Shown one piece after another: positions 19,287 to 28,560 of a DNA stretch of 44,081 bases. The position numbers and the translations under genes were made by a program. Numbering within the stretch: the stretch's first letter is position 1; each line of letters starts with the position of its first letter. This stretch comes from Bacteroidaceae bacterium (GTDB lineage: Bacteria; Bacteroidota; Bacteroidia; Bacteroidales; Bacteroidaceae), in NCBI GenBank assembly GCA_017646665.1, contig JAGCMB010000024.1:1-44081 (forward strand). Reading direction: 5' to 3'. Under the pieces are notes generated by a model, which was given only the letters and a program-made list of their open reading frames with translations, made no database searches and had not been told where the DNA came from.

Positions 19287-20702
19287 ATGGGATTCAAAAA
19301 AATAGCAGCATTTTTCTTGCTGATATCTACAACTGCATTGGCACAGGTTACAGACCCTGTGCTAATGCGTGTTAATGGCAAGGAGGTCAGACGTTCGGAA
19401 TTTGAGTATGCCTTCAATAAGAATAATTCCAATCTTGCTGGCGAGGGTCAGACTGTAGAGGAGTACTTGCCTATGTATGTCGATTTCAAATTGAAAGTCG
19501 CAGAGGCAGAGGCTCTGAAGCTCGACACTTTGTCGTCTTTAAAGGAGGAGTATGCTCGTGACCGCAGTCTGATGGCAGAGAATTATCTTGTCGATACCTG
19601 CTTTATCAACGATGAGGCTTATAAGATATATGCAAAGGATTCGGCAACTATTGGATGTGATGGATTCGTCGAGGTTGCGCATATAGTTTTCCTTGCTAAA
19701 CAGAACGCCCCATCTGCCGATATCCAGCTTGCAAAGGCGAGGATTGATTCGGCCTACGTTATGCTCAACGAAGGCAAGACATTCGAGGATATTGCCCAAC
19801 ATTTCAAGATTCCGGCGCAGGCTATCCGTTCATTTGAGATTATCCGCAGTCAGGTATATCCTGAATTTGAACAAGTCGCATATTCGCTTGCCGATGGAAG
19901 CTATTCGGCACCGTTTGAGTCGCCTGCCGGATATCACATTGTGAAGCGTATCTCTTCGCGCCCATTCGGTTCATTCGCAGAGTATAAGCCAAACATTATA
20001 AAGATGCTTGAGCAACAGAACATCCGTGAGAAGGCGCGTATCAAACGTGGTGCTGATTTGGCACGCGAATTTGGTGGTAATATCACTCCTAAAGAGGCCT
20101 TGGCTCTTGAGGACAGTCTGCTCGAAAGCAAATATCCTGAATTTGGTAACCTTATGCGTGAATATTACGAGGGACTCCTCTTCTTTGAGGTATCAACACG
20201 CGAGGTTTGGAACAAGGTTGCCGAGGACGAAGCCGGACTTGTAAAGTTCTTCAAGAAGAACAAGAAGGACTATAAGTTCGAGACCCCACGATTCCGTGGA
20301 GCAGTGGTGCAGGCCAACAGTCAGGAAAATCTTGACAATATGAAGTCTATACTCAATGGACAGAGTCACGATAATTACAAAGCGGCCATCGAGGCGAATT
20401 TGCCTAAGGATTCTGCTCGTACAGTGCGTGTAGAGATAGGTGTTTTTGCTATCGGTGACAACGCTTTTGTCGACAAGATGGTTTTTGGACAGGGTGATGG
20501 CGGTAAATTGCGTCGTGGCTTCGTTGTTGTTGATACAATCGGTAAGGTTATTGAAAAACCGGAAACATATAAGGATGTAAAAGGCTTGGTTACTGCCGAT
20601 TATCAAAAATATCTCGAGGAGAAGTGGCTCAAGTCTTTGCGCAAGAAATATAAAGTCAAGATTGACAAAGATGTGCTAAAAACAGTTAATAATCACGATT
20701 AA
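19287..20702 (+). CDS. Periplasmic peptidyl-prolyl isomerase, parvulin/SurA-like (first of three)
   Basis: Signal peptide 'FFLLISTTALAQ' (to ~20). A single parvulin (PpiC) domain at about 120-235 is recognisable from 'VEVAHIVF' through 'FEDIAQHF' to 'SPAGYHIVKRIS'. A second, diverged C-terminal half (about 330-460) resembles the other SurA-like proteins without clear motifs. Expected role: folding of outer-membrane proteins in the periplasm. It is followed by two further members of the same type and an OstA-like gene, a conserved Bacteroidota envelope cluster. Confidence 0.85.
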   Translation: MGFKKIAAFFLLISTTALAQVTDPVLMRVNGKEVRRSEFEYAFNKNNSNLAGEGQTVEEYLPMYVDFKLKVAEAEALKLDTLSSLKEEYARDRSLMAENYLVDTCFINDEAYKIYAKDSATIGCDGFVEVAHIVFLAKQNAPSADIQLAKARIDSAYVMLNEGKTFEDIAQHFKIPAQAIRSFEIIRSQVYPEFEQVAYSLADGSYSAPFESPAGYHIVKRISSRPFGSFAEYKPNIIKMLEQQNIREKARIKRGADLAREFGGNITPKEALALEDSLLESKYPEFGNLMREYYEGLLFFEVSTREVWNKVAEDEAGLVKFFKKNKKDYKFETPRFRGAVVQANSQENLDNMKSILNGQSHDNYKAAIEANLPKDSARTVRVEIGVFAIGDNAFVDKMVFGQGDGGKLRRGFVVVDTIGKVIEKPETYKDVKGLVTADYQKYLEEKWLKSLRKKYKVKIDKDVLKTVNNHD

Positions 20703-20716
20703 GCAATATGTTTTTG

Positions 20717-20724
20717 TATCTTTG
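20717..20724 (+). promoter_or_regulatory. Promoter -7 box for the envelope cluster
   Basis: Perfect TATCTTTG; the -33 region is weak. It would start RNA near 20730, 60 bases before the lipoprotein gene. Confidence 0.5.
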
Positions 20725-20788
20725 TCAAGTACTTTGAAGTGCTCGATAAAAAATATGCTCTCTTCAGAGGGGTTATGGAAAAATACTG

Positions 20789-21646
20789 ATGCCTGGTAAT
20801 AGATTTTGGAAAAATATATGCCTGTTAGCTCTCCCGGCTTTGCTTTTTGCTTGCCGGGAAGAGGTGTCTTATGTAGAACGAATCTCAATAGCAAGTGTAG
20901 GTGATGTGCATCTTTACAAGGATGAAGCCGATATCATATATGCACAGCAAGGTCGCGGTATGGATAGTGCCGCTTTTATGCAGAACTATGTAGAACGATG
21001 GGCGATTGATGTACTTTTCCATCAAAAGGCAAAAGAGAATATTGTTCAGACCGACGAAATAGAGAAGATGGTCGAGAACTATCGGACAAGTCTGATACAG
21101 AATATTTACCAAGACAGATTGATTACTCAGCAGTTGCTGCCGAGTATCTCGGATGCCGAAGTGCAGGCGTTCTATAAAAAAGAACAGATGCTGTTTGAAC
21201 TGACAGAGCCTTATGTGAAGGGCTTTTATGTCCAACTGCCGGCCAAGGCATCTAAAACACGTGATGTCCGTAACTGGTGCTTGCGCAAAGGGCAAGACGA
21301 TTTGGAAAAGTTGGAGAAACTCTGTTCTGAAAATGATTATGGCTACCAGTTCTTTATGGAGGAGTGGATTCCTTTCAGTGACCTGGCGCATAAGTTGCCA
21401 TTGACGGAGCAGCAATTGATGGACCGTCTGCTGAAGAAAAGCACAATAGAATTCAAGGAAGGAAAGTTTACATATTTCGTTTGTGCCGATTCTATATTGC
21501 AAAGGAACGATACCAAACCAATAGAGATGGTTTCTGACGAGATTAAGGAGTTGTTGCTCAATTCCAAGAAGGCCAACTTCATAAAGACGGTGAAACGCTC
21601 TTTGTATGAGGATGCGTTAAAGACCGGTAGGGTTATTTTGTATTAA
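20789..21646 (+). CDS. Lipoprotein related to SurA-type isomerases (no visible catalytic domain)
   Basis: 285 residues with a lipoprotein signal: 'LPALLFAC' gives a lipidated C22. The body (about 30-280) is helical with the layout of SurA N-domains ('RISIASVGDVHLYKDEA' resembles the 'I..V.....L..E' opening) and the inner part (160-230) could be a degenerate parvulin fold, but I see no 'H.L'/'GG.LG' motifs. Probable membrane-anchored periplasmic chaperone. Flanked by isomerases on both sides. Confidence 0.7.
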   Translation: MPGNRFWKNICLLALPALLFACREEVSYVERISIASVGDVHLYKDEADIIYAQQGRGMDSAAFMQNYVERWAIDVLFHQKAKENIVQTDEIEKMVENYRTSLIQNIYQDRLITQQLLPSISDAEVQAFYKKEQMLFELTEPYVKGFYVQLPAKASKTRDVRNWCLRKGQDDLEKLEKLCSENDYGYQFFMEEWIPFSDLAHKLPLTEQQLMDRLLKKSTIEFKEGKFTYFVCADSILQRNDTKPIEMVSDEIKELLLNSKKANFIKTVKRSLYEDALKTGRVILY

Positions 21647-21677
21647 CATAAACACTTTGTGTGATAAATTGTAAGAT

Positions 21678-23054
21678 ATGAACATAAGAATTAGTTTTAT
21701 AAAAGGATTGCTGTGTGCGACAGTGCTTATGGTCTTGCCGTTCCAGAAACTTGTAGCCCAGGATAATGTTATCGACAGGGTTGAATGGGTTGTGGGTGAT
21801 AAGTCTATATTGCGCTCCGACATAGAGGAGGCTATCCGTTACTGGGTAAGTAACGGCAGAACATTCGAGGGTGACCCTTATTGTGTCGTTGGTGAGGACT
21901 TGGCTGTACAGCAGCTGTTCTTGCACCAGGCCGCCATTGATAGTATCCAAGTAGACGAAGGCAATGTCATTCGTCGTGTAGAGGCTCAGATGGAGCACGT
22001 TATCCAGCAGATTGGTTCAAAGGAGAAAATGGAGGAGTATTTTAATATGACCTCTGCCGATATTCGTGAAATGTATCGTGAACAACTCTATAATATGGAG
22101 ATGGCCGAAAGAATGAAGATGAAGATTGTTGGCGATATAAAGGTTTCTCCGATACTTGTAAGACGATACTTTGATTCATTGCCAAAGGACAGCATCCCGT
22201 TTGTTCAGCAACAGGTTGAGGTGCAGATAATAACAATGCAACCACAGATAGACCTGGAGGAGATTGAACGCGTGAAAGGTGAATTGCGTGAATATACCGA
22301 ACGTATAATGAATGGCGAAACAAGCTTTTCTACAATGGCTTTGATGTATTCTCAGGACCCGGGTACTGCACGTCGCGGTGGTGAGTTGGGCTTTGTGGGA
22401 CGCGGTCAGCTGCAGCCTGAATTCTCGGCTGTGGCCTTTAATCTTACTGATCCGGGCAAGGTTTCAAAAATCGTAGAAACAGAATATGGCTTCCATATCA
22501 TACAGCTTATTGAGAAACGCGGCGACAAGGTGAATGTCCGTCATATCTTGAGAAAGCCCGAACATTCAAGTGAAAATCTCAAGGCAACACTTCTGCGTCT
22601 TGACTCTTTGGCTACAGGTATAAAAGAGGGCGAGATAACATTTGACGATGCTGTTGCGCTCTATTCCGACGACAAGGATACCCGTAATAATTTCGGTATA
22701 ATGTATAACAAGCAGAGTACTTCGTCACATTTTGGTATGGATGAGCTTCCTGTTGATGTCGCACGTGTTGTTGAGTCTTTGCCTGTCGGTGAGATTTCCC
22801 AACCTTTTGCATGGTTGCTGGAGAATGGCAAGACTGTGTGTGCAATAGCCAAGGTGAAGTCAAGGACTGATGCTCATCAGGCAACCTTCAGTGATGACTA
22901 TGAGGTGCTGCATCAGATGTATCAAGCCAAATTGAGCGATGAACGTATAAAGGAGTGGGTCAAGAAAAAACAGCGTGCTACATATGTCCGTGTGAACAAA
23001 AATAATCGCAATTGTGAATTCTTGTATCCCGATTGGAATTTTCACGAAGAATAA
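21678..23054 (+). CDS. surA: SurA-like periplasmic chaperone / peptidyl-prolyl isomerase
   Basis: Signal peptide to about residue 28 ('PFQKLVAQ'). SurA N-terminal fold (about 30-170, 'IDRVEWVVGDKSILRSDIEEA'), then two parvulin domains: the first (about 175-275) has 'DPGTARRGGELGFVGRGQL' and 'EYGFHIIQLIEKRG', the second (from about 280, 'VNVRHILRKP') is more diverged. This arrangement is that of SurA, the main outer-membrane-protein chaperone. 458 residues. The OstA-like gene begins just after its stop. The symbol is by architecture, not by a tested orthology. Confidence 0.88.
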   Translation: MNIRISFIKGLLCATVLMVLPFQKLVAQDNVIDRVEWVVGDKSILRSDIEEAIRYWVSNGRTFEGDPYCVVGEDLAVQQLFLHQAAIDSIQVDEGNVIRRVEAQMEHVIQQIGSKEKMEEYFNMTSADIREMYREQLYNMEMAERMKMKIVGDIKVSPILVRRYFDSLPKDSIPFVQQQVEVQIITMQPQIDLEEIERVKGELREYTERIMNGETSFSTMALMYSQDPGTARRGGELGFVGRGQLQPEFSAVAFNLTDPGKVSKIVETEYGFHIIQLIEKRGDKVNVRHILRKPEHSSENLKATLLRLDSLATGIKEGEITFDDAVALYSDDKDTRNNFGIMYNKQSTSSHFGMDELPVDVARVVESLPVGEISQPFAWLLENGKTVCAIAKVKSRTDAHQATFSDDYEVLHQMYQAKLSDERIKEWVKKKQRATYVRVNKNNRNCEFLYPDWNFHEE

Positions 23055-23069
23055 TAAGTGCTTTTGCAA

Positions 23070-24695
23070 ATGTTGAGGTCTGTTCAGCTTCTGATACTGT
23101 TTTTAATGTCGTTGCCTTTGTTTTCGCAGGATTTCAAGGCCGACACTCGTCCGCAGCAGTCGGGGAAGAAGAGCTATGTCCATCTGTTACACACGGATAT
23201 AACCCGTTTTGATGAAGCTATTGACCCCGAAGCTTGGATTCTTGTCGGTAATGTCAGCTTCCGTCGCGACAGTATGTATATGTTTTGCGACAGTGCCCAT
23301 TACTATCAGAAGCAGAATTCATTCCTTGCTTTCGGAAATGTAAGGATGGAGCAGGGTGATACTCTCTTTTTGTACAGTGACAACCTTGACTTCAATGGCA
23401 TTACGAATATTGCAAGGGTCAGAAATAATGTGAGGCTCATAGACAAGGATGTGGTCCTTGAAACAGATAGCCTCGATTTTGACAGAAACAGGAATTTGGG
23501 GTATTTTTTTGAATACGGTGTCCTGTACGATGGAACCGGAACATTGAAGTCCTATTACGGCGATTATAACCTTGATACAAAAAAGGCTGTCTTTATTGAT
23601 GATGTGACTTTAGAGAACTCAACATTCTTGATGTTGTCCGATACTTTGCACTACAATACGAACAATAATGTAGCTACGATTGTGGGCCCCACAAATATTT
23701 ACACCGGTGGAACCGAGGTCTACTCCGAGCACGGTACCTATAACACCGCAACACGTCACGCTACACTTGTAGAAAGGCCTGTTCTTTTTAATGATAACAG
23801 AAACGTTACGGCCGATTCCATTTTCTACGACACCAATCTTGGTTATAGCGAGGTCTTTGGAAACATTGTTTTCACCGATACCATAAACCGCAATATGCTC
23901 ACCGGCGAGTATGCTTTCCTTGATGAGATTCGCGATTCGGCATATGTCACAGGCAGGGCTATGGCAATAGATTTCTCTCAGCGCGACTCGCTTTTTGTCC
24001 ACTCCGATACAATCTGGGCTGTTTCGTATAATCTGGAGAGCGACTCGCTCTACCGTTTGGTGAGGGCTTGTCATAAGGTACGTGCCTGGGGGCAGAATGT
24101 GCAGGCAGTTTGCGACTCTCTTGTTTTTGACTCCCGAGATACCTGTATGACTATGTATAATGACCCGATATTGTGGAACGGTGATTTGCAGTTGCTTGGT
24201 GAGGTCGTTAAGGTTTATATGAAGGACTCTTCAATTGATTGGGTAAATATATTGAATCAGACACTTTATGTAGAGAAATTGGATTCTACATTCTATAACC
24301 AGATAAAGGGTAAGGAGATGGAGTTCTATTTCTCCGAAGGGGAGTTGCGTGAAATGCAGGTCATTGGAAACGTTGAGATTATCTTCTATCCATTGGATAG
24401 TGATAGTACGTATATCGGAATGAATACAACCACAGCGGGACGCACTATTGCGTATATGAAGGACAGGAAGGTTGAGAAGGTGGTTGTGCCAAAAGATTCG
24501 AAAGGTGTGTTCTATCCTATGGGACAACGCCCCGAAAGTAAACGCTTCCTTACGAACTTTGCGTGGTTCGACTATGTGCGCCCATTGTCAAAAGAGGATA
24601 TTTTTAATTGGAGGGGAAAGGGTTCAGGAATGGAACTGAAAGTCATAAAGAAGGACAAAATTCCATTGCCTACGCTTGACCGTTTTAAAGAATAG
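23070..24695 (+). CDS. OstA-like protein (LptA/LptD N-domain type, LPS transport)
   Basis: Beta-rich periplasmic protein of the OstA family that forms LPS bridges. Signal peptide 'LLILFLMSLPLFSQ'. The body carries the repeating pattern 'xxxDxxxxxxxxNxAxxxxNVxxx' typical of OstA/LptA ('DSAHYYQKQNSFLAFGNVRM', 'DNLDFNGITNIARVRNNVRL', 'DTLHYNTNNNVATIVG'). The open frame starts at GTG 23058; the ATG at 23070 gives a clean signal peptide and 541 residues. Lies between SurA and a small membrane protein, matching an outer-membrane assembly role. Confidence 0.85.
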   Translation: MLRSVQLLILFLMSLPLFSQDFKADTRPQQSGKKSYVHLLHTDITRFDEAIDPEAWILVGNVSFRRDSMYMFCDSAHYYQKQNSFLAFGNVRMEQGDTLFLYSDNLDFNGITNIARVRNNVRLIDKDVVLETDSLDFDRNRNLGYFFEYGVLYDGTGTLKSYYGDYNLDTKKAVFIDDVTLENSTFLMLSDTLHYNTNNNVATIVGPTNIYTGGTEVYSEHGTYNTATRHATLVERPVLFNDNRNVTADSIFYDTNLGYSEVFGNIVFTDTINRNMLTGEYAFLDEIRDSAYVTGRAMAIDFSQRDSLFVHSDTIWAVSYNLESDSLYRLVRACHKVRAWGQNVQAVCDSLVFDSRDTCMTMYNDPILWNGDLQLLGEVVKVYMKDSSIDWVNILNQTLYVEKLDSTFYNQIKGKEMEFYFSEGELREMQVIGNVEIIFYPLDSDSTYIGMNTTTAGRTIAYMKDRKVEKVVVPKDSKGVFYPMGQRPESKRFLTNFAWFDYVRPLSKEDIFNWRGKGSGMELKVIKKDKIPLPTLDRFKE

Positions 24696-24701
24696 AATGT
24701 T

Positions 24702-25001
24702 ATGGCCAATTTTAAGATGCGTGAACCCAGAAAGTTTAACCACAAATACATATATGTTGATGAGCGCAAGGAAAAACTCGATAAAATAGTCGAGAATGCC
24801 AAGCGCGATCTCGGTATGCTCCCCCCTAAAGAAACAACCTACGAGGAGCGTATCAGGGGCTCCTTTGTCGGTGAAAATTCCCATATAGAGCGTCGCAGGA
24901 CTGGCGGCTCGCGAATGACAACACGTTTTGCCGTTGGCGCGCTGTTTGTTTGTGTATTTGTATTCTATTATATATTGAAAACTGTTTACGGGTATATTTA
25001 G
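24702..25001 (+). CDS. Small single-span membrane protein of the OstA-mutL interval
   Basis: 99 residues: a charged cytoplasmic part rich in K/R/E (1-70) and one C-terminal membrane helix ('RFAVGALFVCVFVFYYILK', about 75-93). I do not recognise the function. It starts 6 bp after the OstA-like gene and mutL starts 3 bp after it, so it is translated in the same transcript. The tail-anchored topology suggests an accessory of the envelope cluster; a second ATG at 24717 is possible. Confidence 0.75.
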   Translation: MANFKMREPRKFNHKYIYVDERKEKLDKIVENAKRDLGMLPPKETTYEERIRGSFVGENSHIERRRTGGSRMTTRFAVGALFVCVFVFYYILKTVYGYI

Positions 25002-25004
25002 TGT

Positions 25005-26858
25005 ATGAAAGACGTAATACATTTGTTGCCCGATTCTGTGGCTAACCAAATTGCGGCCGGCGAGGTTGTGCAACGTCCTTCGTCGGTGGTGAAGGAACTT
25101 GTTGAGAATGCTATAGATGCAGGAGCCACCAAGGTACAGGTTGTAGTGACCGATGGCGGACGCACCCTCATACAGGTCATTGATAATGGAAAGGGTATGT
25201 CCGAGACGGATGCGCGTCTTGCATTCGAGAGGCACGCCACCTCAAAGATTTCGAGTGCCGACGACCTTTTTGCCCTTACCACAATGGGATTCCGCGGCGA
25301 GGCGCTTGCTTCCATCGTTGCGGTTGCCCAGGTAGAATTGGTTACACGCCGCGCTGCTGACGAACTTGGAACCTGTATTGTCATGTCCGGCTCCAGACTC
25401 GAGGCGCAAGAGCCTACGGCAGCCCCTGTCGGTAGTAATTTTAAGGTGAAGAACCTTTTTTTTAATATCCCGGCGCGTCGAAAATTCTTGAAGTCTGTCC
25501 AGACAGAGCTGAATAATATCGTAACAGAATTTGAGCGTGTGGCTCTGGTTAATTGCGATATTGAGTTCACTCTCTCGCATAACGGTAATGAACTTATATC
25601 TTTGCCGCCGTCATCGTTTCGCCAGAGGATTGTAAACCTTTTTGGCAAAAGGGTGAATTCCCATCTCATAGATGTTGCCGTTGAAAGTACGCTTATAAAT
25701 ATTAAGGGCTTTGTCGGAGCGCCTGAGAGCGCACGTAAGAAAGGCGCTTTGCAATATTTCTTTGTGAATGGTCGATATATGCGTCATCCATATTTTGCAA
25801 AGGCGGTGGCCGAGGCATACGGCGAGATAATACCGCAGGGCGAGCAAGTACCCTTCTTCTTATGTTTTGATGTCGACCCATCGCGTATTGATGTCAATAT
25901 ACATCCGACAAAGACCGAGATAAAGTTTGAGGATGAGTCGAGCTTGTGGAAAATAATATCAGCTGCCGTCAAGGAGTCGCTTGGCCGTTTCAATGCTGCT
26001 CCCAGTCTTGATTTTGATGACGATGTGATGCCGGAAATTCCTGTTATGGATTTTTCATCAGCTGCCAATGCGCCTGTTTCTGCCCCGAAGGTTTCGTATA
26101 ATCCCAGCTACAACCCTTTCACTCGTCATAAGCCCGAATACCGTGATTCTAATGATAATTGGGAGGCCTTGTATGCTGGCATTGACAATGCTTCAAAACC
26201 GCTCGACTTGTCGCCATTTGCCGATGAAGAGGATTTTGTGGTGAACGAATCTCCTGTGGCGACTCAGGCTTCAATGCAGACTGTAGAATCCGATTTTGTT
26301 CCAATGTCACAATACAAGGGGCAGTATATATTGGTTCCAGTCAAGTCTGGTTTGATGTGGGTGCATCAGCGCAGGGCACACATAAGAGTCCTTTTTGAGA
26401 AATATTGCCAACAGATGAAAGAGAGGGGTTGTGCTTCCCAAGGTCTGCTTTTCCCCGAGAGGATGGAACTTACAATAAATGAAGCCTTGACGCTCGATAC
26501 AATATCGGACGAGCTTGTTTCATTGGGCTTTGATATCTCTTCACTGGGTGGCGGTACTTTTGTACTGAATGGCGTCCCGGTGGGTATTGAGGGGTTGCAG
26601 CCAATCAAACTGCTTACCGATATGCTACATAGTGCGATGGAGCAGGTTGGTGATGCTAAAGATAAAATGTGTGATAAGGTGGCGTACACAATGGCCAAAG
26701 AAGTCGCCATCGTTGCAGGGCAGCTGTTGTCGCAAGAGGAAATGAGTGCTCTCATAGATGACCTGTTCAATACATCTATGCCTTCGCATACGCCCGATGG
26801 CAAGCCCATTACTTATATAATGAACGACGCAGAGATTGACCGTAATTTCTCCAAATAA
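25005..26858 (+). CDS. mutL: DNA mismatch repair protein MutL
   Basis: GHKL ATPase that links MutS to strand removal. N-terminal motifs are intact: 'ELVENAIDAG' (31-40, catalytic E31), 'DNGKG' (60-64), 'TMGFRGEAL' (93-101). The linker (about 340-420) is low complexity. In the C-terminal domain the endonuclease motif DQHA(X)2E(X)4E is altered: residues 454-465 read H-Q-R-R-A-H-I...E, and the C-P-H-G-R-P site reads 'HTPDGKP' (595-601). So dimerisation is likely, nuclease activity doubtful. 617 residues. Last gene of the envelope cluster. Confidence 0.94.
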   Translation: MKDVIHLLPDSVANQIAAGEVVQRPSSVVKELVENAIDAGATKVQVVVTDGGRTLIQVIDNGKGMSETDARLAFERHATSKISSADDLFALTTMGFRGEALASIVAVAQVELVTRRAADELGTCIVMSGSRLEAQEPTAAPVGSNFKVKNLFFNIPARRKFLKSVQTELNNIVTEFERVALVNCDIEFTLSHNGNELISLPPSSFRQRIVNLFGKRVNSHLIDVAVESTLINIKGFVGAPESARKKGALQYFFVNGRYMRHPYFAKAVAEAYGEIIPQGEQVPFFLCFDVDPSRIDVNIHPTKTEIKFEDESSLWKIISAAVKESLGRFNAAPSLDFDDDVMPEIPVMDFSSAANAPVSAPKVSYNPSYNPFTRHKPEYRDSNDNWEALYAGIDNASKPLDLSPFADEEDFVVNESPVATQASMQTVESDFVPMSQYKGQYILVPVKSGLMWVHQRRAHIRVLFEKYCQQMKERGCASQGLLFPERMELTINEALTLDTISDELVSLGFDISSLGGGTFVLNGVPVGIEGLQPIKLLTDMLHSAMEQVGDAKDKMCDKVAYTMAKEVAIVAGQLLSQEEMSALIDDLFNTSMPSHTPDGKPITYIMNDAEIDRNFSK

Positions 26859-26930
26859 GGATGAAAATCAACGTTCGTAGGATTTGTGTTGTTAAAAAAT
26901 GTTAAATAAAATTCTAAATGTCGTTCCTGA

Positions 26931-26962
26931 TTGTTTTTCATTGTAAAATTTGTGTAATTTTG
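26931..26962 (+). promoter_or_regulatory. Promoter for the OmpA-family gene
   Basis: TTG at 26931-26933, 21 bases, perfect TAATTTTG at 26955-26962. It predicts a ~150-base leader to the ATG at 27119, long for this region. Confidence 0.6.
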
Positions 26963-27118
26963 CAAATAAATGAATAGTGTCTGTAACTGTAGCTTTACGA
27001 AACGGTTGAAGGCGTTGTCATTTAAAACATTACAACAAGTTGTCTGTTTATTAATATGCAGGTTCTTGTGATGTTAAGAAAAATAGGTATTTATATATAA
27101 ATCTAATTAGTTTTAAGT

Positions 27119-28270
27119 ATGAAAAAATTTATGATTTCACTAGCTCTTGCTAGTTTTGCAATGTTCTCTACAGCACAGGAGACAGTTAGCGAAGTCGTTG
27201 TTCCTACTAAGGCAGACGCGGTAGTTACAAACAGCTTCGGTAGCAACTGGTTTATCAGTGTTAATGGTGGTGTAAACCTCTACAACGGTGTGTTTATGAA
27301 CGGTGAGAACATCTTCGATCACCTTTCTCCAGCACTTGATGTTGCTGTTGGTAAATGGCACACTCCAGGTTTCGGTTGGAGAGTTGCTTATCGTGGTTTG
27401 AACATTCAGACATACAAAGCTCTCAGCCACTCTGCATTTATGAACTTCCACTTTGATGCGATGTTCAACTTGTGCAACCTTATCGGTGGTTACAAAGAGG
27501 ATCGCGTTTGGAACGTAATTCCTTATGTTGGTGTTGGTTGGGCTGGTCGTACAGCTATGGATCACGAAACTTGGTCACACGAGTGCTTTACCGGAACTCT
27601 TACAGCTAACTACGGTATCCTTCAGTCTTTCCGCGTAGCAAAGCGTTGGGCTATCAACCTTGAACTTGCAGGAACTTTCTTACGTAATGGTTTCAGCGGT
27701 CAGGTAGGTCGTCAGGGTCACGATATGATGTGGACTGCAACAGTCGGTGTTACATTCAACCTCGGTAAGGTGGGTTGGGATAACGCTCCAGATGTTGAGG
27801 CTCTCCAGGGCATCTACGGTGGTATGATTGACGGTCTTCAGGGTCAGCTCGATGACGCTTTGGCTGCAAACAAGGAGAAGCAGAACCAGATCAAGGCTCT
27901 TGAGGATGCTAACAAGGCTCTCGAGGCAGAGGCTGCTGCTTTGAGAAACATCAAGCCAATCAACGTTTCTGAGTCTATCTTCTTCGGCTTCGGTTCTTCT
28001 AAGATTGCTTCTAAGAAGGAAGAGTTGAACATCAAGGCTTACGCTGAGGCTGCAAAGGCTGCTGGTGCTAAGGTTAAGGTTGTTGGTTTCGCTGACGTAA
28101 CTGGTCCAAGCGAGTACAACACTAAGTTGTCAAACGCTCGTGCTGAGGCTGTTGCTGAGATTCTCAAGGCTAACGGTGCTGAGGTAGTAAGCGTAACTGG
28201 CTACGGCGAGTCTGAGGAGTATAAGGAGCGCGTATTGAACCGTCGCGCGGTTATCTCAATTGCTGAATAA
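27119..28270 (+). CDS. OmpA-family outer membrane protein
   Basis: Major outer-membrane protein anchoring the envelope to peptidoglycan. Signal peptide to about residue 19 ('FAMFSTAQ'). About 35-235 form an 8-strand-like beta barrel with alternating aromatic residues. 243-280 is a coiled-coil linker ('KEKQNQIKALEDANKALEAE'). 285-383 is the OmpA_C domain with the peptidoglycan contact region 'GFADVTG' (323-329) followed by '..LSNARAEAV'. 383 residues. Codon use is strongly biased to a few codons, suggesting high expression. Monocistronic, with promoter and terminator. Confidence 0.93.
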   Translation: MKKFMISLALASFAMFSTAQETVSEVVVPTKADAVVTNSFGSNWFISVNGGVNLYNGVFMNGENIFDHLSPALDVAVGKWHTPGFGWRVAYRGLNIQTYKALSHSAFMNFHFDAMFNLCNLIGGYKEDRVWNVIPYVGVGWAGRTAMDHETWSHECFTGTLTANYGILQSFRVAKRWAINLELAGTFLRNGFSGQVGRQGHDMMWTATVGVTFNLGKVGWDNAPDVEALQGIYGGMIDGLQGQLDDALAANKEKQNQIKALEDANKALEAEAAALRNIKPINVSESIFFGFGSSKIASKKEELNIKAYAEAAKAAGAKVKVVGFADVTGPSEYNTKLSNARAEAVAEILKANGAEVVSVTGYGESEEYKERVLNRRAVISIAE

Positions 28271-28293
28271 TAAATATTTGAGCAATATATCGG

Positions 28294-28325
28294 GTTGGGC
28301 AGGTTATTCCTGCCCAACTTTTTTG
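28294..28325 (+). terminator. Intrinsic terminator after the OmpA-family gene
   Basis: Perfect 10-bp stem GTTGGGCAGG / CCTGCCCAAC with 5-base loop and seven T. Confidence 0.9.
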
Positions 28326-28409
28326 TTCTATGTGTTGAGTGTAGCAAGGGGGATGTGGCTGTCTTTTTGATGATTTTTTCTGGTGTTTGTAAAAATAATT
28401 GGTAAAAAA

Positions 28410-28441
28410 TTTGGCGGTTGAATTTATTTGATGTACTTTTG
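28410..28441 (+). promoter_or_regulatory. Promoter for the tRNA-Val pair
   Basis: TTTG at 28410-28413, 20 bases, TACTTTTG at 28434-28441: full match at both boxes. Confidence 0.7.
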
Positions 28442-28472
28442 CATCGCAATTAAGAAACGGTTGCGACATATT

Positions 28473-28547
28473 GGACGTTTAGCTCAGCTGGTTTAGAGCA
28501 TCTGCCTTACAAGCAGAGGGTCGGCGGTTCGAATCCGTCAACGTCCA
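28473..28547 (+). tRNA. tRNA-Val (anticodon UAC)
   Basis: Cloverleaf of 75 bases: acceptor GGACGTT / AACGTCC, D-arm 'AGCTCAGCTGGTTTAGAGC', anticodon loop CTTACAA (TAC), T-loop 'GGTTCGAATCC'. No CCA is encoded. Confidence 0.96.
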
Positions 28548-28560
28548 CAACTTATTTATC

